Of a stretch of DNA of 64,000 nucleotides, positions 44,276 through 54,200 are shown piece after piece; the first letter of the stretch is position 1, and each line of letters opens with the position of its first letter. The notes under the pieces were generated by a model, which saw only the letters and a program-made list of their open reading frames with translations, was not told the DNA's origin and searched no databases. The position numbers and the translations under genes are program-made. Source of the stretch: Acidimicrobiia bacterium (GTDB taxonomy: Bacteria; Acidobacteriota; Terriglobia; Bryobacterales; Bryobacteraceae). The stretch covers positions 1 through 64,000 of the forward strand of contig VFZE01000030.1 of NCBI GenBank assembly GCA_016871315.1, written 5' to 3'.

Positions 44276-44333
44276 GGCGAGGCGACTGCGGGATCACGGT
44301 GCGTCCCCTTCCGTCATCTCGAGCCGCCTCGCC
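44276..44333. repeat. 9-bp inverted repeat between convergent genes
   Basis: GGCGAGGCG at 44276-44284 and CGCCTCGCC at 44325-44333 can pair across a 40-nt loop, just after the lipoprotein stop. No T-run follows on either side, so terminator function is weakly supported. Confidence 0.3.
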
Positions 44334-44419
44334 TCGGACGCCTTGAAAAGCCGGCGCCCGGCCTCGCCCAGTTCCAGAAAAACGGGCAAGGAAACATCAA
44401 CACCGTTACCAGGCGTGAA

Positions 44420-45163
44420 CTAGTTCGCCTTCGGCGTGTACAATCTGACTTCTACTCTGCGGTTCTGTTCGCGGCCTTGCCGGGACTTGTTGTCTGCGGC
44501 CGGCATTTCACTGCCCACTCCATTCACAAAAAGCCGGTGCAGCGGGACCTTGTGCTGCACGGTAAGGTACTGCACGACGGCGTCGGCGCGCTTGCGGCTG
44601 AGCATGAGGTTGTACTCGGCCGAGCCGGTCTTGTCGGTGTAACCCTGCACTTCGACCACGTAGCGATGCTCGTCCAGGATTTTCCCGGCGGCCGCATCGA
44701 GCTGTTTCTTCGAATCGGCGCTGAGCGTATGGCTGCCAAACTTGAACAATACGCTTTCGGAATGTTCCACCTGATAGTTGTCGAGGTTGGTGATGCGCTC
44801 ATCGATGGCGGCGATGCGCTTCTTTTCGGCATCGATGGCGGACTGGGCGGAAGAGGCGGCGCGGCCGGCGGCTTCGGCCTGCTCACTGCTGCGGGCGGCG
44901 CGCTCATTGGCCTTGGCCGCTTCCAAAGCAGCCTGGTTGGCGCGCGCATCGGCGCCGCGCACTTGCTCATCGGTCTTCGAGAGGTTGCGCTCCAGCTCGG
45001 CAACGCTGGAGTCGGTCTTCTTGGTTTTGGCTTCCAGTTCATCGACGCGCCGCTCCAGCGGCTCGATGGAAGTCTTGACATGTTTCTTGGTGGCGCAGCC
45101 GGTGACAAGCAGGGCGCTTGCGAGCAGGGCGCTGGACATGAGGGGACGCACAGCAAACTTCAT
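44420..45163 (-). CDS. OmpA-family lipoprotein
   Basis: 247 residues. A lipobox (LLVTGC) is followed by a long coiled coil (about 35-125, SIEPLERRVDELEAKTKK onward, alanine-rich) and a C-terminal OmpA domain with VEVQGYTDKTGSAEYN, LSRKRADAVVQYL and REQNRRVEVRL that binds peptidoglycan. It resembles Pal-like anchors with an Lpp-like coil. AAGGAGA precedes the ATG. Confidence 0.9.
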   Translation of the reverse strand: MKFAVRPLMSSALLASALLVTGCATKKHVKTSIEPLERRVDELEAKTKKTDSSVAELERNLSKTDEQVRGADARANQAALEAAKANERAARSSEQAEAAGRAASSAQSAIDAEKKRIAAIDERITNLDNYQVEHSESVLFKFGSHTLSADSKKQLDAAAGKILDEHRYVVEVQGYTDKTGSAEYNLMLSRKRADAVVQYLTVQHKVPLHRLFVNGVGSEMPAADNKSRQGREQNRRVEVRLYTPKAN

Positions 45164-45285
45164 AACGAATCGAAATCTCCTTAAAGAGGAATGGAACGGT
45201 TCTTGTTGTTTTGATTGGTTCTAACGGAAAAACCGTAGTCCGATAGTTCTAGGGCAATTCAGATGCCAAACTGGAGTACTGGGTA

Positions 45286-45353
45286 TCGCGCCGCGGAGAG
45301 GGAGACCGCGGCGCGACTTCCATCGGAGAGGTCCGGGAGGAGACGGACCCTCC
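45286..45353. ncRNA. Two tandem strong hairpins in a gene-free stretch
   Basis: An 11-bp perfect stem (45286-45296 with 45306-45316, 9-nt loop) is followed by a 10-bp stem with one bulged A (45325-45335 with 45344-45353, 8-nt loop). The plus-strand loops are AGAGGGAGA and GGAGGAGA; on the minus strand they read TCTCCCTCT and TCTCCTCC, which could pair with the AAGGAGA ribosome site of the ompA-like gene 110 bp downstream. Either a small RNA with GGA loops or a leader of that gene. The rest of 45164-45570 shows no gene. Confidence 0.35.
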
Positions 45354-45570
45354 ACCGTTCATCATGCATTGCAAATAAACGGCGGATCCGAACCTTACAT
45401 TGCAGGGGCACGATCGTTGTTTGGAGGAGAAGAAAAAGCGAGAGAAAACCGGCATTCCGGATGAGGTAAGAATTACCGGCTGGTTCGGAACTTGGTAAAA
45501 TTTTCCTAGCCGAGGCCTGCATTTTCTTCCTGATCCTTCCTAACCGGGTTTGTTTTCTCTGCTTGCTTCG

Positions 45571-45753
45571 TTATCTGGTTGAATACCTTGCAAATGAGGG
45601 GCCAATCGGGTGGCGGCGGAGAACGTTGGCATTGCTAAGATCAGCGGAGGTCGCCTTATCGAGTCGAGCTTGATCGCGGGTCCCGGGCGACCCACCGAAC
45701 CGGGCGATCAAGCGCGAGCGGACCAGGACATCTATCCGGGGATACCTGGTCAC
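45571..45753 (-). pseudogene. Truncated Doc/Fic-family toxin fragment
   Basis: A GTG that overlaps the antitoxin stop opens 60 codons. The segment RLIARFGGSPGTRD matches the N-terminal part of Doc toxins (usually RLI.RFGGSPGIRD), but the next codons diverge; another frame reads LDSIRRPPLILAMPTF, similar to the following Doc segment, so a frameshift is present. The catalytic Fic motif HPFxDGNKR is absent. The toxin is dead. Confidence 0.6.
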
Positions 45754-45926
45754 TGAGCAAGTCGTCGCAGCAGTTCCGGATGCTGTTCGATGAACTCATC
45801 CACCGCGCCGAGAAAGGGAGATTGTGAGGCGTCTTTCTCCTTCAGGAACTCGATGCATTTCAGTACCGATTCCTGTTGATCCTGAGTCAGCGAATCGATC
45901 ACTTGCATCAGGCTGTCCTTGACCAT
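45750..45926 (-). CDS. Small antitoxin-like protein upstream of the doc remnant
   Basis: 58 residues from an ATG preceded by AAGGAAG: helical, with SLMQVIDSLTQDQQESVL, IEFLKEKDAS and DEFIEQHPELLRRLAQ. Its stop overlaps the Doc fragment start by 3 bp, the usual coupling of antitoxin and toxin. With the toxin broken it may be an orphan antitoxin. Confidence 0.55.
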   Translation of the reverse strand: MVKDSLMQVIDSLTQDQQESVLKCIEFLKEKDASQSPFLGAVDEFIEQHPELLRRLAQ

Positions 45927-46004
45927 GGCTTCCTTTACTTCCCAGCGTGCACCACGGTTTGGAACTACGGCCGCGAAACCGGCCGGCGCAGGCTGGGGTA
46001 GGCG

Positions 46005-47213
46005 CTACTCGCGGAGGCGGCGGTCGAGGTCGAGACTAATCTGCGATAAGCGTTCGGGGCTTTGGAGGAGGCTGCGGACGCCGTCGGGGCCGTAGCTTTC
46101 ATAAAGCAACTCGGCGGCGGCGAGGGAGACCTGGTAGGCGATGGAGGCGTGATAGCTGCTCATGCCGGCGAAGGAGGCGCTCATGCGGGCCAGGGGAGGC
46201 AGCTCGTCGGAGCGGGCCATTTTCGAAACGGTGGCGCGCTGTTGGGAAGAGAGCGTATCGCCGGAGATTTTCTGGGCGAGTCCTTCGTGCAGCCAGGAGG
46301 GCCAGTTGCCGGTGCGGGCCAGGCAGGCGTGGACGATTTCATGCGACAAAGCGCGGCGGGTCTCCTCGCCGGGCTGCGGCTCGAGCAGGGCGACGCGGAT
46401 GCGGCCATCGTAGCGGCCGCCGCTCCACTCCGAAGCGCCGGTGGTGTTGCGGTAGGCCTCGCGGCTCTGAATGATGGTGGGGATGCGCTCCTGGACCTGG
46501 CAGCCGAGCAGAGGCGCCACGCGCGACAGCTCGGAATCAAGCAGCGGCACAAGCTGGCTGGCCTGATCGGCGGTAACATCCTTGGCATCGAAGCGGAGAT
46601 GGAACCTAGTGCCGAACAGCTTTTCCTTGCTTTGGTCGCCGGATGATTCGCGGCGGGCGCGCAACAGAAGCGCCTCCACCGATGGATTGGGCCTCACGGC
46701 GATGGATCGCTCCAGATGTTCGACGGCGGCCGGGATCTGGTCGCTGTGAAAGGCGGCCAGCCCAGCCAGGGCGAGCAGATCGGCGTCGCCTGCCTGGTCA
46801 CGCAGTGCGGCTTCGAGATACCGGAGCGCCTCCGCCGGCTGGTTGTCCTTGAGAAGCTGTGCGGCCTGGGCGGCGGCATTGACCGCGGGTAGCGCGGGAG
46901 TGGGCTGCTGGCTCTGCGGCTGGGCTGAACCGGATGCTTGCGTTGTGCCCGCGGACGCGCGAGTGCGCTCAAACTCATCGACACCGACCATGGCATGGCC
47001 GGGAAGGTAGCCGAGCAGGCTGCGGCCGGCCTGTTCGACACTCACCTTGTAGCAGGTTTCCCGTCCGCCGGCGAGGGCAAAGCGGATTTCGACACGATCC
47101 CCGGGATGGACAGTGGCCACCGCCGGCGAGCCGGTATCGCAACCGGAGCGTAGCGGGAACTGACCGACCACGGCGTGCGTGGCGGCGGCGACAAGGACGA
47201 GGAGAGCGGCCAT
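46005..47213 (-). CDS. Secreted TPR protein with peptidase MA-like domain
   Basis: 402 residues. Signal peptide, a beta-rich N-terminal segment with two Cys, a TPR region (LLKDNQPAEALRYLEAALRDQAG, then IPAAVEHLERSI, about 120-190) and a zinc metallopeptidase domain: HEIVH in ALSHEIVHACLA with a downstream Glu in WLHEGLAQKI (about 290-312). The gluzincin layout fits the MA-family metallopeptidases of Acidobacteriota. Substrate unknown. Confidence 0.8.
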   Translation of the reverse strand: MAALLVLVAAATHAVVGQFPLRSGCDTGSPAVATVHPGDRVEIRFALAGGRETCYKVSVEQAGRSLLGYLPGHAMVGVDEFERTRASAGTTQASGSAQPQSQQPTPALPAVNAAAQAAQLLKDNQPAEALRYLEAALRDQAGDADLLALAGLAAFHSDQIPAAVEHLERSIAVRPNPSVEALLLRARRESSGDQSKEKLFGTRFHLRFDAKDVTADQASQLVPLLDSELSRVAPLLGCQVQERIPTIIQSREAYRNTTGASEWSGGRYDGRIRVALLEPQPGEETRRALSHEIVHACLARTGNWPSWLHEGLAQKISGDTLSSQQRATVSKMARSDELPPLARMSASFAGMSSYHASIAYQVSLAAAELLYESYGPDGVRSLLQSPERLSQISLDLDRRLRE

Positions 47214-47261
47214 ATCCCCATGCTACGGATAACGGGGAGAGAAGTCGCTCAGGGAAAGAGC

Positions 47262-47738
47262 TTAAAAGGAGGAGGAGAGCTTCTCCCAGGTGGTGCTAAG
47301 ATCCTCGGGCAGGACGCGGGTCTCGGCGACGGTGGTCATGAAATTGGAGTCAGCCGGCCAGCGGGGCAGCAGGTGGAGGTGAATATGGCCGGCGACGCCT
47401 GCGCCGGCGCATTCGCCGATATTCATGCCGAGGTTGATGCCCGGGGCGCGGTAAACGGCGCGCAGCTTCGCCTCGGCCCTGCGCGCGAGTTGCATCATCT
47501 CGATCAAGGCGGGTTCCGGGGTTTGCTCCAGGGTAGCGACGTGCTGGTAAGGGGCGATCATGATGTGGCCATTGGTGTAGGGGAAGATGTTGAGCAGGAT
47601 GAAATTGAAGTTACCGCGCAGCAGGATCAGGTTTTCGCGGTCGCAGTCCTGGGCCGCTTTTTCACAGAAGATGCAGGCGTTGGAAGGGGAGGATTTGCTT
47701 ACGTATTGGTAACGCCACGGACTCCAAATACGGTCCAT
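47262..47738 (-). CDS. HIT-family hydrolase
   Basis: 158 residues. An N-terminal zinc-binding part (CIFCEKAAQDC) and the HIT motif HIHLHLLPRW near residue 120, with NIGECAGAGVAGHIHLH around it. The arrangement is that of Ap4A phosphorylase/GalT-type HIT proteins, which split diadenosine polyphosphates or AMP-derivatives. It lies 9 bp from the IHF gene on the same strand. Confidence 0.88.
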   Translation of the reverse strand: MDRIWSPWRYQYVSKSSPSNACIFCEKAAQDCDRENLILLRGNFNFILLNIFPYTNGHIMIAPYQHVATLEQTPEPALIEMMQLARRAEAKLRAVYRAPGINLGMNIGECAGAGVAGHIHLHLLPRWPADSNFMTTVAETRVLPEDLSTTWEKLSSSF

Positions 47739-47747
47739 GCGGTGAAT

Positions 47748-48089
47748 CTAAAAGATGGGAGCGGGACCAGGAGTGGGCTCGGGCGCGGCCGCCGCGGCAG
47801 AATCGGTGTTGACAAGGTCCTTCAGCTCCTTGGAGGGCTTGAAGTAAGGGATGCGTTTGGCGGGCACCTCCACGCGGGCGCCGGTTTTCGGATTGCGGCC
47901 GATGCGCGCCTGGCGCTGCCGGGTGCGAAAGCTGCCGAATCCGCGGATCTCGATCTTGTCGCCGCCTCGCAAAGCCTTGACTACGCTGTCGAAAATCGCC
48001 TCGACGATCACTTCTGAATCCTTGCGGGTCATTTCCACAACCCGGGAAACCTCTTCAATGAGATCCGCTTTTGTCATAGTTGTGCTCAT
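47748..48089 (-). CDS. ihfB: HU/IHF-family DNA-bending protein
   Basis: 113 residues. The HU fold is complete: TKADLIEEVSRVVEMTRKD, IEIRGFGSFRTRQRQARIGRNP with the DNA-intercalating arm, and VEVPAKRIPYFKPSKELK. The R-x-R-N-P-x-T arm with VPAKR favours IHF-beta. A second ATG four codons in (48077) is the classical start. An acidic and proline-rich tail (APEPTPGPAP) is extra. It is co-directional with rpsA upstream, the common rpsA-ihfB order. Confidence 0.9.
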   Translation of the reverse strand: MSTTMTKADLIEEVSRVVEMTRKDSEVIVEAIFDSVVKALRGGDKIEIRGFGSFRTRQRQARIGRNPKTGARVEVPAKRIPYFKPSKELKDLVNTDSAAAAAPEPTPGPAPIF

Positions 48090-48165
48090 CTCCCGTGTTT
48101 ATCTCCAGTGCGCCCCACGGGGCCTTTTTTCGGAGTTGACAGCTAAGTCCCATCCTAGCATGATT

Positions 48166-49902
48166 TTAATCCGGCTGGTGATCTTGTTGGCTGCTTTTTA
48201 GATTGATAACCTCTTCTATTGTCATGGTGGCGGCGGCCGCCTGGCGGTGATAATCCTCCAGCCGCGTGCGCTCTTCATCTTCCTGGACGGCGCGAAGGCT
48301 AAGCCCGATTTTCTTATCCGACTCTATCATCTTGATGATCTTGAAGTCGGTTTCCTCGCCTATCGGCAGCGCCGGTTCATCCTTTCCACGAGCCTGCGCG
48401 CCGGGGATCTCCGATTGATGGCAAAGGGCTTCCACGCCGGGAGCCAATTCGACAAACACCCCGAAGCTAGCGGCGCGAGTGACGCGTCCACGGACAATAT
48501 CGCCGGGCATGTGCGCATGGAAGAAGGTCTCCCAAGCGTCTGGCTGAAGTTGTTTGATGCCGAGCGAGAGGCGCCGCTCGACGGGATCAATCTGCAGGAT
48601 AACGGCTTGGGAAACCTGCCCCTTTTTGAGGACCTCGGAGGGATGCTTGACGCGGGTGTACCAACTCAGGTCCGAAGTATGGACGAGCCCGTCGATACCC
48701 TCTTCAATCTCGATAAAGGCGCCGAAGTCGGTGAGCTTGCGGACGCGTCCTTCGACGACGGAGCCGACCGAATAGCGGTTGGCGACGGTGGTCCAGGGGT
48801 CGGGCTCGAGCTGTTTGATGCCGAGCGAGATGCGGTGGTCATCGGGCTTGACGTCAAGCACCACCGATTCCACCTGATCGCCCACTTTCACCACCTTGGA
48901 AGGATGCTTCATGCGTCGCGACCAAGTCATCTCGGAAATATGGATGAGCCCTTCGACACCGGATTCGAGCTCGACAAAGGCGCCGTAATCGGTGATGCTG
49001 ACGACACGGCCAACTACTCGGGAGCCGATGATGTAGCGCTCATGGGCGGTGATCCACGGGTCAGGCACAACCTGTTTGATGCCGAGCGAGATGCGTTCCT
49101 TTTCCCGGTCAAGCTTGAGGACACGGACGGTGATTTCCTGGCCGACATGGAGGACTTCACTGGGATGAGCAATGCGGCCGTGGCTGATGTCGCTGACGTG
49201 GAGAAGGCCGTCAATGCCGCCGAGATCGACGAAGGCGCCGTAGTCGGTGAGATTTTTCACGATGCCGGTGACGACGGCGTCCTCCTGAAGCGCCTCCAGC
49301 GTGGCATTCTTTCGCGAGGTGAGTTCTTCCTCGAGCGCGGCCTTGCGGCTGACGACGACATTGCCGCGGCGGCGGTTGAGCTTGACGATGCGGACGGCGA
49401 TGTCCTGTCCCATGAGGGATTCGGGGTTGTGAACGGGGCGGACGTCGATCTGTGAGCCGGGCATGAAGGCGGTGACGCCGACATCGACTTCCAAGCCTCC
49501 TTTGATGCGGCCAAGAACACGGCCGGAGATCAGCAGGTTCTCCTGGTAGGCCTTCTCAAGAGTGTCCCAGCAGCGGAGGCGCTGGGCGCGCTGATGAGAG
49601 AGGCGGATGTAGCCTTCCACGTGAGGAGCGCCGCGGTCGACCATGACATCGACGATGTCGCCGGGCTGAACGGGGATGGAACCGTCGGCGTGCTGGAACT
49701 CCTGAATCGGGACGAGGCCTTCGGACTTGTAGCCGAAATCGACGATGACATCCTGCTCGGTAATGGCGAGCACATTACCTTGCAGGACTTCGTCGTCGGC
49801 CGGGGGCGCCAGATGCGAGTAGTCCTCTAATAGGTGCTCGTACTCCTCCCAATCCATCGGCGGAGGAGTCCCCGGCTTTAAGTCCTCTTGGTTGCCCGGC
49901 AT
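48166..49902 (-). CDS. rpsA: 30S ribosomal protein S1
   Basis: 578 residues with six S1 RNA-binding domains: two short N-terminal ones and four closely similar ones carrying FVDLGGIDGLLHVSDISH, FVELESGVEGLIHISEMTW, FIEIEEGIDGLVHTSDLSW and FVELAPGVEALCHQSEI. It delivers mRNA to the 30S subunit. The ATG at 49902 (MPGNQEDLKPG) has GGAG eight bases upstream and is preferred over the open frame that starts at 50049. It is followed by ihfB. Confidence 0.94.
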   Translation of the reverse strand: MPGNQEDLKPGTPPPMDWEEYEHLLEDYSHLAPPADDEVLQGNVLAITEQDVIVDFGYKSEGLVPIQEFQHADGSIPVQPGDIVDVMVDRGAPHVEGYIRLSHQRAQRLRCWDTLEKAYQENLLISGRVLGRIKGGLEVDVGVTAFMPGSQIDVRPVHNPESLMGQDIAVRIVKLNRRRGNVVVSRKAALEEELTSRKNATLEALQEDAVVTGIVKNLTDYGAFVDLGGIDGLLHVSDISHGRIAHPSEVLHVGQEITVRVLKLDREKERISLGIKQVVPDPWITAHERYIIGSRVVGRVVSITDYGAFVELESGVEGLIHISEMTWSRRMKHPSKVVKVGDQVESVVLDVKPDDHRISLGIKQLEPDPWTTVANRYSVGSVVEGRVRKLTDFGAFIEIEEGIDGLVHTSDLSWYTRVKHPSEVLKKGQVSQAVILQIDPVERRLSLGIKQLQPDAWETFFHAHMPGDIVRGRVTRAASFGVFVELAPGVEALCHQSEIPGAQARGKDEPALPIGEETDFKIIKMIESDKKIGLSLRAVQEDEERTRLEDYHRQAAAATMTIEEVINLKSSQQDHQPD

Positions 49903-50049
49903 GGCGGAATCTCCAAAAAACATCCCGACCCCATCACGATCCTGCATCGAGCGGTCTGTAGTCTCGGGGAGTTGCATCCAGCGATCAGAAGGTGAGACAG
50001 CACTGACAAACCGTTGATAGATCGGTACTTCAGAACTATAGCGGACCAT

Positions 50050-50268
50050 AGTATAGATGTCAACCTAGGCAGATTCCCGGCCTAGCCCGGAGGCTCCTAC
50101 CGGAAATGCAACTGATCTGCCATGGATGCCCGGTCTGAGCGCAGGTAGCCGTGGATACTCGCATAGTCCGGTGCCACGCGATGCACTACGCAAGCCGCCG
50201 GCAGAAGAGGGCGGCCATTTCAAACTACAACATATCGCTTTCGGCCAGTTGATCCAAAAGCGCGGTTG
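50050..50268. other. Gene-free region upstream of rpsA
   Basis: It contains the rpsA promoter region and the end of the degraded ATP-grasp gene. No gene is seen. Confidence 0.35.
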
Positions 50269-51160
50269 TCAGAGAGATTGTTGGAGCAGGCATGCAAAGA
50301 AATCCCCGATGACGTCGTGATAGCGCCGGAAACGTCGCTTCAATCTTCTCGGCCCGGCGGGTACGTCGAACGGCCACATGTGAAGCGCGAAGTGCGGATT
50401 GGCTTCCCAAAGCACGACGCTGCCCCCGGCCGGTGTCGAGTAATCAATCGCCGCCACATCCAACCCAAGCACGCGCGCGGCCTGCGCTAACTGGTCCTTG
50501 TATTCCGGCTCCGATTGAAAGAACTGCCAGTCCAGCTCGATATGCTCGCGGCAGGCTCGCGCGCGAATCCAGCGGCGGATGGGATTCAGGCTGCGATAGT
50601 GGGAGAAAGTGTGGTGCAACTGCCGACGACCGGATGCGGTCCGAAGAAAACATGGTTATGAACCACTGTGCCGCCAAAGCCAAGCGCTCTCTTCTTGTGA
50701 AAGAAAAGCTCCCACGCGCTGCCGGGCATCGTCTCCTGGTAGCCCTTGCGCGTGTCGATGTATTGCGAGATCGAGCCGGGAAGCATTCGACAGCGCTTCC
50801 GGCGGATTCATCAGCCGGATCCCCAGCCGCCTTGCCTCTGCTGCCAACTCTGCCGCCTCTTGGGAGCAGTCCGGAAACAGTTGCCGTAGCGGGTCCTGCA
50901 GCAGGAACACCACGGCCCGTGTCGAGCGCAGATCGGGTAACGCATTCCCGGTCTCCCATGTCCGCACGCGGCTGAACGGATCCGGACGCCGCCGCGCCAG
51001 ATCTTCAAGCGCAGGATCCAGTTGCCGGTGGCTGCAAGGCGCAACTGGCGCTACGAATGCCCGGCTCCAATCAGGGTACGGTTCACGATGTTGGGGGGGG
51101 AAAGGGAGGGCACCACTAGCTCGAACGCAAGCGAATCGAGCTCTTAACTGACTATGCTTA
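50269..51160 (-). pseudogene. ATP-grasp protein, broken by frameshifts
   Basis: The C-terminal part (frame ending at 50269) contains RVLGLDVAAIDYSTPAGGSVVLWEANPHFAL, recognisable here only in shorter pieces as the metal- and ATP-binding end of an ATP-grasp ligase (LGLDVAAIDYS, VLWEANPHF). The middle (GYQETMPGSAWELFFHKKRA, then GGTVVHNHVFFG) and the N-terminal part (VVFLLQDPLRQLFPD, then LGIRLMNPPEALSN) sit in other frames. At least two shifts separate them. The product is not functional; the gene's former role is unknown. Confidence 0.6.
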
Positions 51161-51250
51161 ATAAGGTTAGCCTAAAAATTAAAGAAAGTAAATGATGTAG
51201 AGCGCACACCAATCGAGCATGGCGCGGAGCTGTGTTCAACGGACGACGAC

Positions 51251-54200
51251 TTACCTTCCGTTGCTGCTTCCCGCCTTCGACGGATGATGCACCGGAAACA
51301 CCGGCCGCTTCGGCAATTGCACCGGCTTCTTCGCCAGCTCCTGCATCACCACCTCTACAGCCTTCTCCAGCTGCGGATCCTTGCCCTGGCGTACCAGTTC
51401 CGGATCCATGTCCACTTCAATGTCCGGCGGCATGCCGATATTCTCGATATCGTACTTGCCGTCGGGATTCCAAACGTGCGAGCTCGGCGCGGAAACAAAC
51501 CCGTCGTCCATCAGAGAAGGCGCCGCGGCGCGGCCGACAAGCCCGCCCCAGGTGCGCTTGCCCACCAGCTTCCCCGCGCCGGCGCGCTTGAAGTACCATG
51601 GCATCGCGTCACCGCCGGAACCGGCCGATTCATTGATGATCATCACCTTCGGTCCGAAGATGGCCCCTTGCGGCTGCTGCTCATCGGCGCCGTCGCGTGT
51701 TGCTACCAGGCTCAGCAGCGGTCGCGTAAGGTGCTCGACGATATCGGTCGCCAGCGCTCCGCCGCCGTTGTAGCGCTCGTCAATGATCGCCGCCTCCTTG
51801 CCGACCTGGGCAAAGAAGTAGCGGTTGAAGTTCGTGTAGCCGCCGAAGGAGGTGTCGGGCATATAGATGTAGGCGACGCGCCCGCCCGTCATCTGGTCCA
51901 CCTTGCGCCGGTTGTCTTCAATCCAGGCCAGGTTGCGCAGCCCCGATTCGCTCGGCACCGGCACCACCGTCACTTCACGGGAACCGGCGCCGCCCGGGTC
52001 AGCGCTCACGCGCAACTCCACCGACTTGCCCGAAGTTCCTTCAAAGAAGCTGTACACGTTATCCGTATCGCGCAGATCGCGTCCGTTCACCGCCAGCAGG
52101 TACTCGCCGGCGGCCACGTTCACGCCCGGCTGCGTCAGCGGAGCCTTTAACTGCGGATTCCAGTTCTCGCCGTTGTAGACGCGCACGAAGCGGTAGCGCC
52201 CGTTCTCGAGCTTGTAATCGGCGCCCAGCAGTCCGGTGGGAACGCGCTTCACCTCCGGCAACTCGCCGCCGCCGGCCGAGAGATGACCCACCGTCAGCTC
52301 GCCCAGCATCTCCTGAAACAGGTAGTTTAAATCGCGCCGTGAACCGATGCCTTCCAGGAACGGTTGATAACGGTTGGCCGCCCCTTCCAGGTTCAGCCCG
52401 TGATAATTCGGATCGTAGAAGAAGTCGCGCTGGATGCGCCACGCCTCGCGGTACATCTGGTTCCAGGCCGCCTTCGGATCGATCTTCACTTCAAGCGATG
52501 CCGTTCGCAGCGGATTCGACGGCGGTCCTGCGGAGGGCGGCGCCGGAGGCGCGGGCCCTGAACCTGTCGCCATCGGACGCGGCGACGTGATGACCCAGTT
52601 GTCGCCCTGCTGGTACAGCATCTTCTCCCCGTTATGCGACATGACGAAGCCCCGCACTCCGCCGATCACCACGTCCGACTTGCGCGCTTTCAGATCAAAG
52701 CGGTGCACCGTGTTCGACGCCGGCCCCTGCTGGGCCGGGCTGAAGGAAGGAAGCTCCACCGCCAGCAGCACGCCCGCCTTGCCCACTTGCAAGCTGCCGT
52801 AGCGGCGAGGCGGCATCGGCAGCGCCAGAATCCGTTGCCCGATATTCTCGAAATCGATCTTCACCACAACCGGCTTTGGCCCCGCCGCGGGTTTGGGAGC
52901 CTCGGGTTTGGGAGCCTCGGGCTTCGGCGCATCCGGCTTCTTTTCCTCCTTTTCCTCGTCGCTTTCCGGCGCCAGCGGGGATACCTCATCCTTAGCGAGC
53001 ACGGCCAAGTAAATGCTGCGCGAGACGGATCGGAAGCTGCTCTGAATGTCGGCCTGCAACGCCGGTCCCGAATCGGTGCTCGCCGTGAAATAGAGATACT
53101 TGCCGTCTTTATCGAACACCGGATGCCGCGCATCGCTCATCCCATCGGTGATCTGTGTGCTCTTGCCATCGGCCACCGAATGCAGGAACACCGCCGCCAT
53201 GTGATTCTTCAGCCGCCGCGAGTAGGCCAGCCAGTTGCTGTCCGGCGACCAGGACGGCGTCAGCGCGCCGGATGCGGCGAAGGTCCAGTACGTGTCCTTA
53301 TCCACACGCACAGGGGTCTGCTTCTCCAAATCGATGTACCAAATCGTGAGATGGCTGTCTACATAGGCGATCTTCTTGCTGTCCGGTGACCAGCGTGGCG
53401 TGAAATAGAAACCCGGCTTGTCGGCCAGCTTGATCTTCTTCACGTCGCCCGCGCCCGTCTGGTTGCGTAGGTGCAGCTCATACTCGCCCGAGGCATCGGA
53501 GAAATAGGCGATGGTCCGCCCGTCCGGCGACCATGCCGGATCGCGGTCCATCACCGAAGGCGATTCGGTCAGATTGCGAGGATCGCCTTTCTCGGCAGGC
53601 ACCGTGAGTATCTCCCCGCGCGCCTCAAACACCGCCCGCGCGCCGGTCGGCGAAATTCCCGCCGAACGCAACCGCCGCCCCACCTCGATGAACTTCGGCC
53701 GCGTCTCCAATAAATCCGCCGCCACGCGAACCTTCACGGGCGTTGTCTTCCCGCTCTTGATGTCGTAGATATGCAGCGACCCGAACTGCTCATAGACGAT
53801 CCCATCCGGCCCCGCACCCGCCGACTTCAGATCCAGCCCGCGATTCTCCACCACCTGCTTCACCTGCTTGGAACGGGGATCGTAGGAGTAGAGCGTCACC
53901 ACGCCCGAGCGATCCGACAGGAAATAGACCTTGTCGCCCACCCAAAGCGGATTGAAGTCGTTGGAATTCTCGCGCGGCACTTTCGTCACCTTGCCCGTAT
54001 CCAGGCTCGCCAGCCACACCGGAGTCGTCCCGCCGCCGCGGTACCGCTTCCAGGCCGTGAACGCACGCCGCAGCGGCACGTACGCCATCTGCCCTCCATC
54101 CGGCGAAAAGGCCGCCTCATAGCCCGTAGGCAAATCGATCCTCGCCGGGAACCGCCCCTCCAGATCCACCGTGAACAACTCCCGGAACCGCGAGTTCGCC

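Noticed and set aside
44276-44333. A bidirectional Rho-independent terminator
   Set aside because: The loop is 40 nt and no T-run follows the stem, so it is listed only as an inverted repeat.
45325-45353. Small SRP RNA, because of a GGTCCGGGAGG-like stretch
   Set aside because: The conserved GGTCCGGAAGGAAGCAGCC loop of SRP RNA is not present and the stem differs.
48247-49455. A 402-codon open frame antisense to rpsA
   Set aside because: It is the mirror of the repeated S1 domains; the S1 gene on the other strand is certain.
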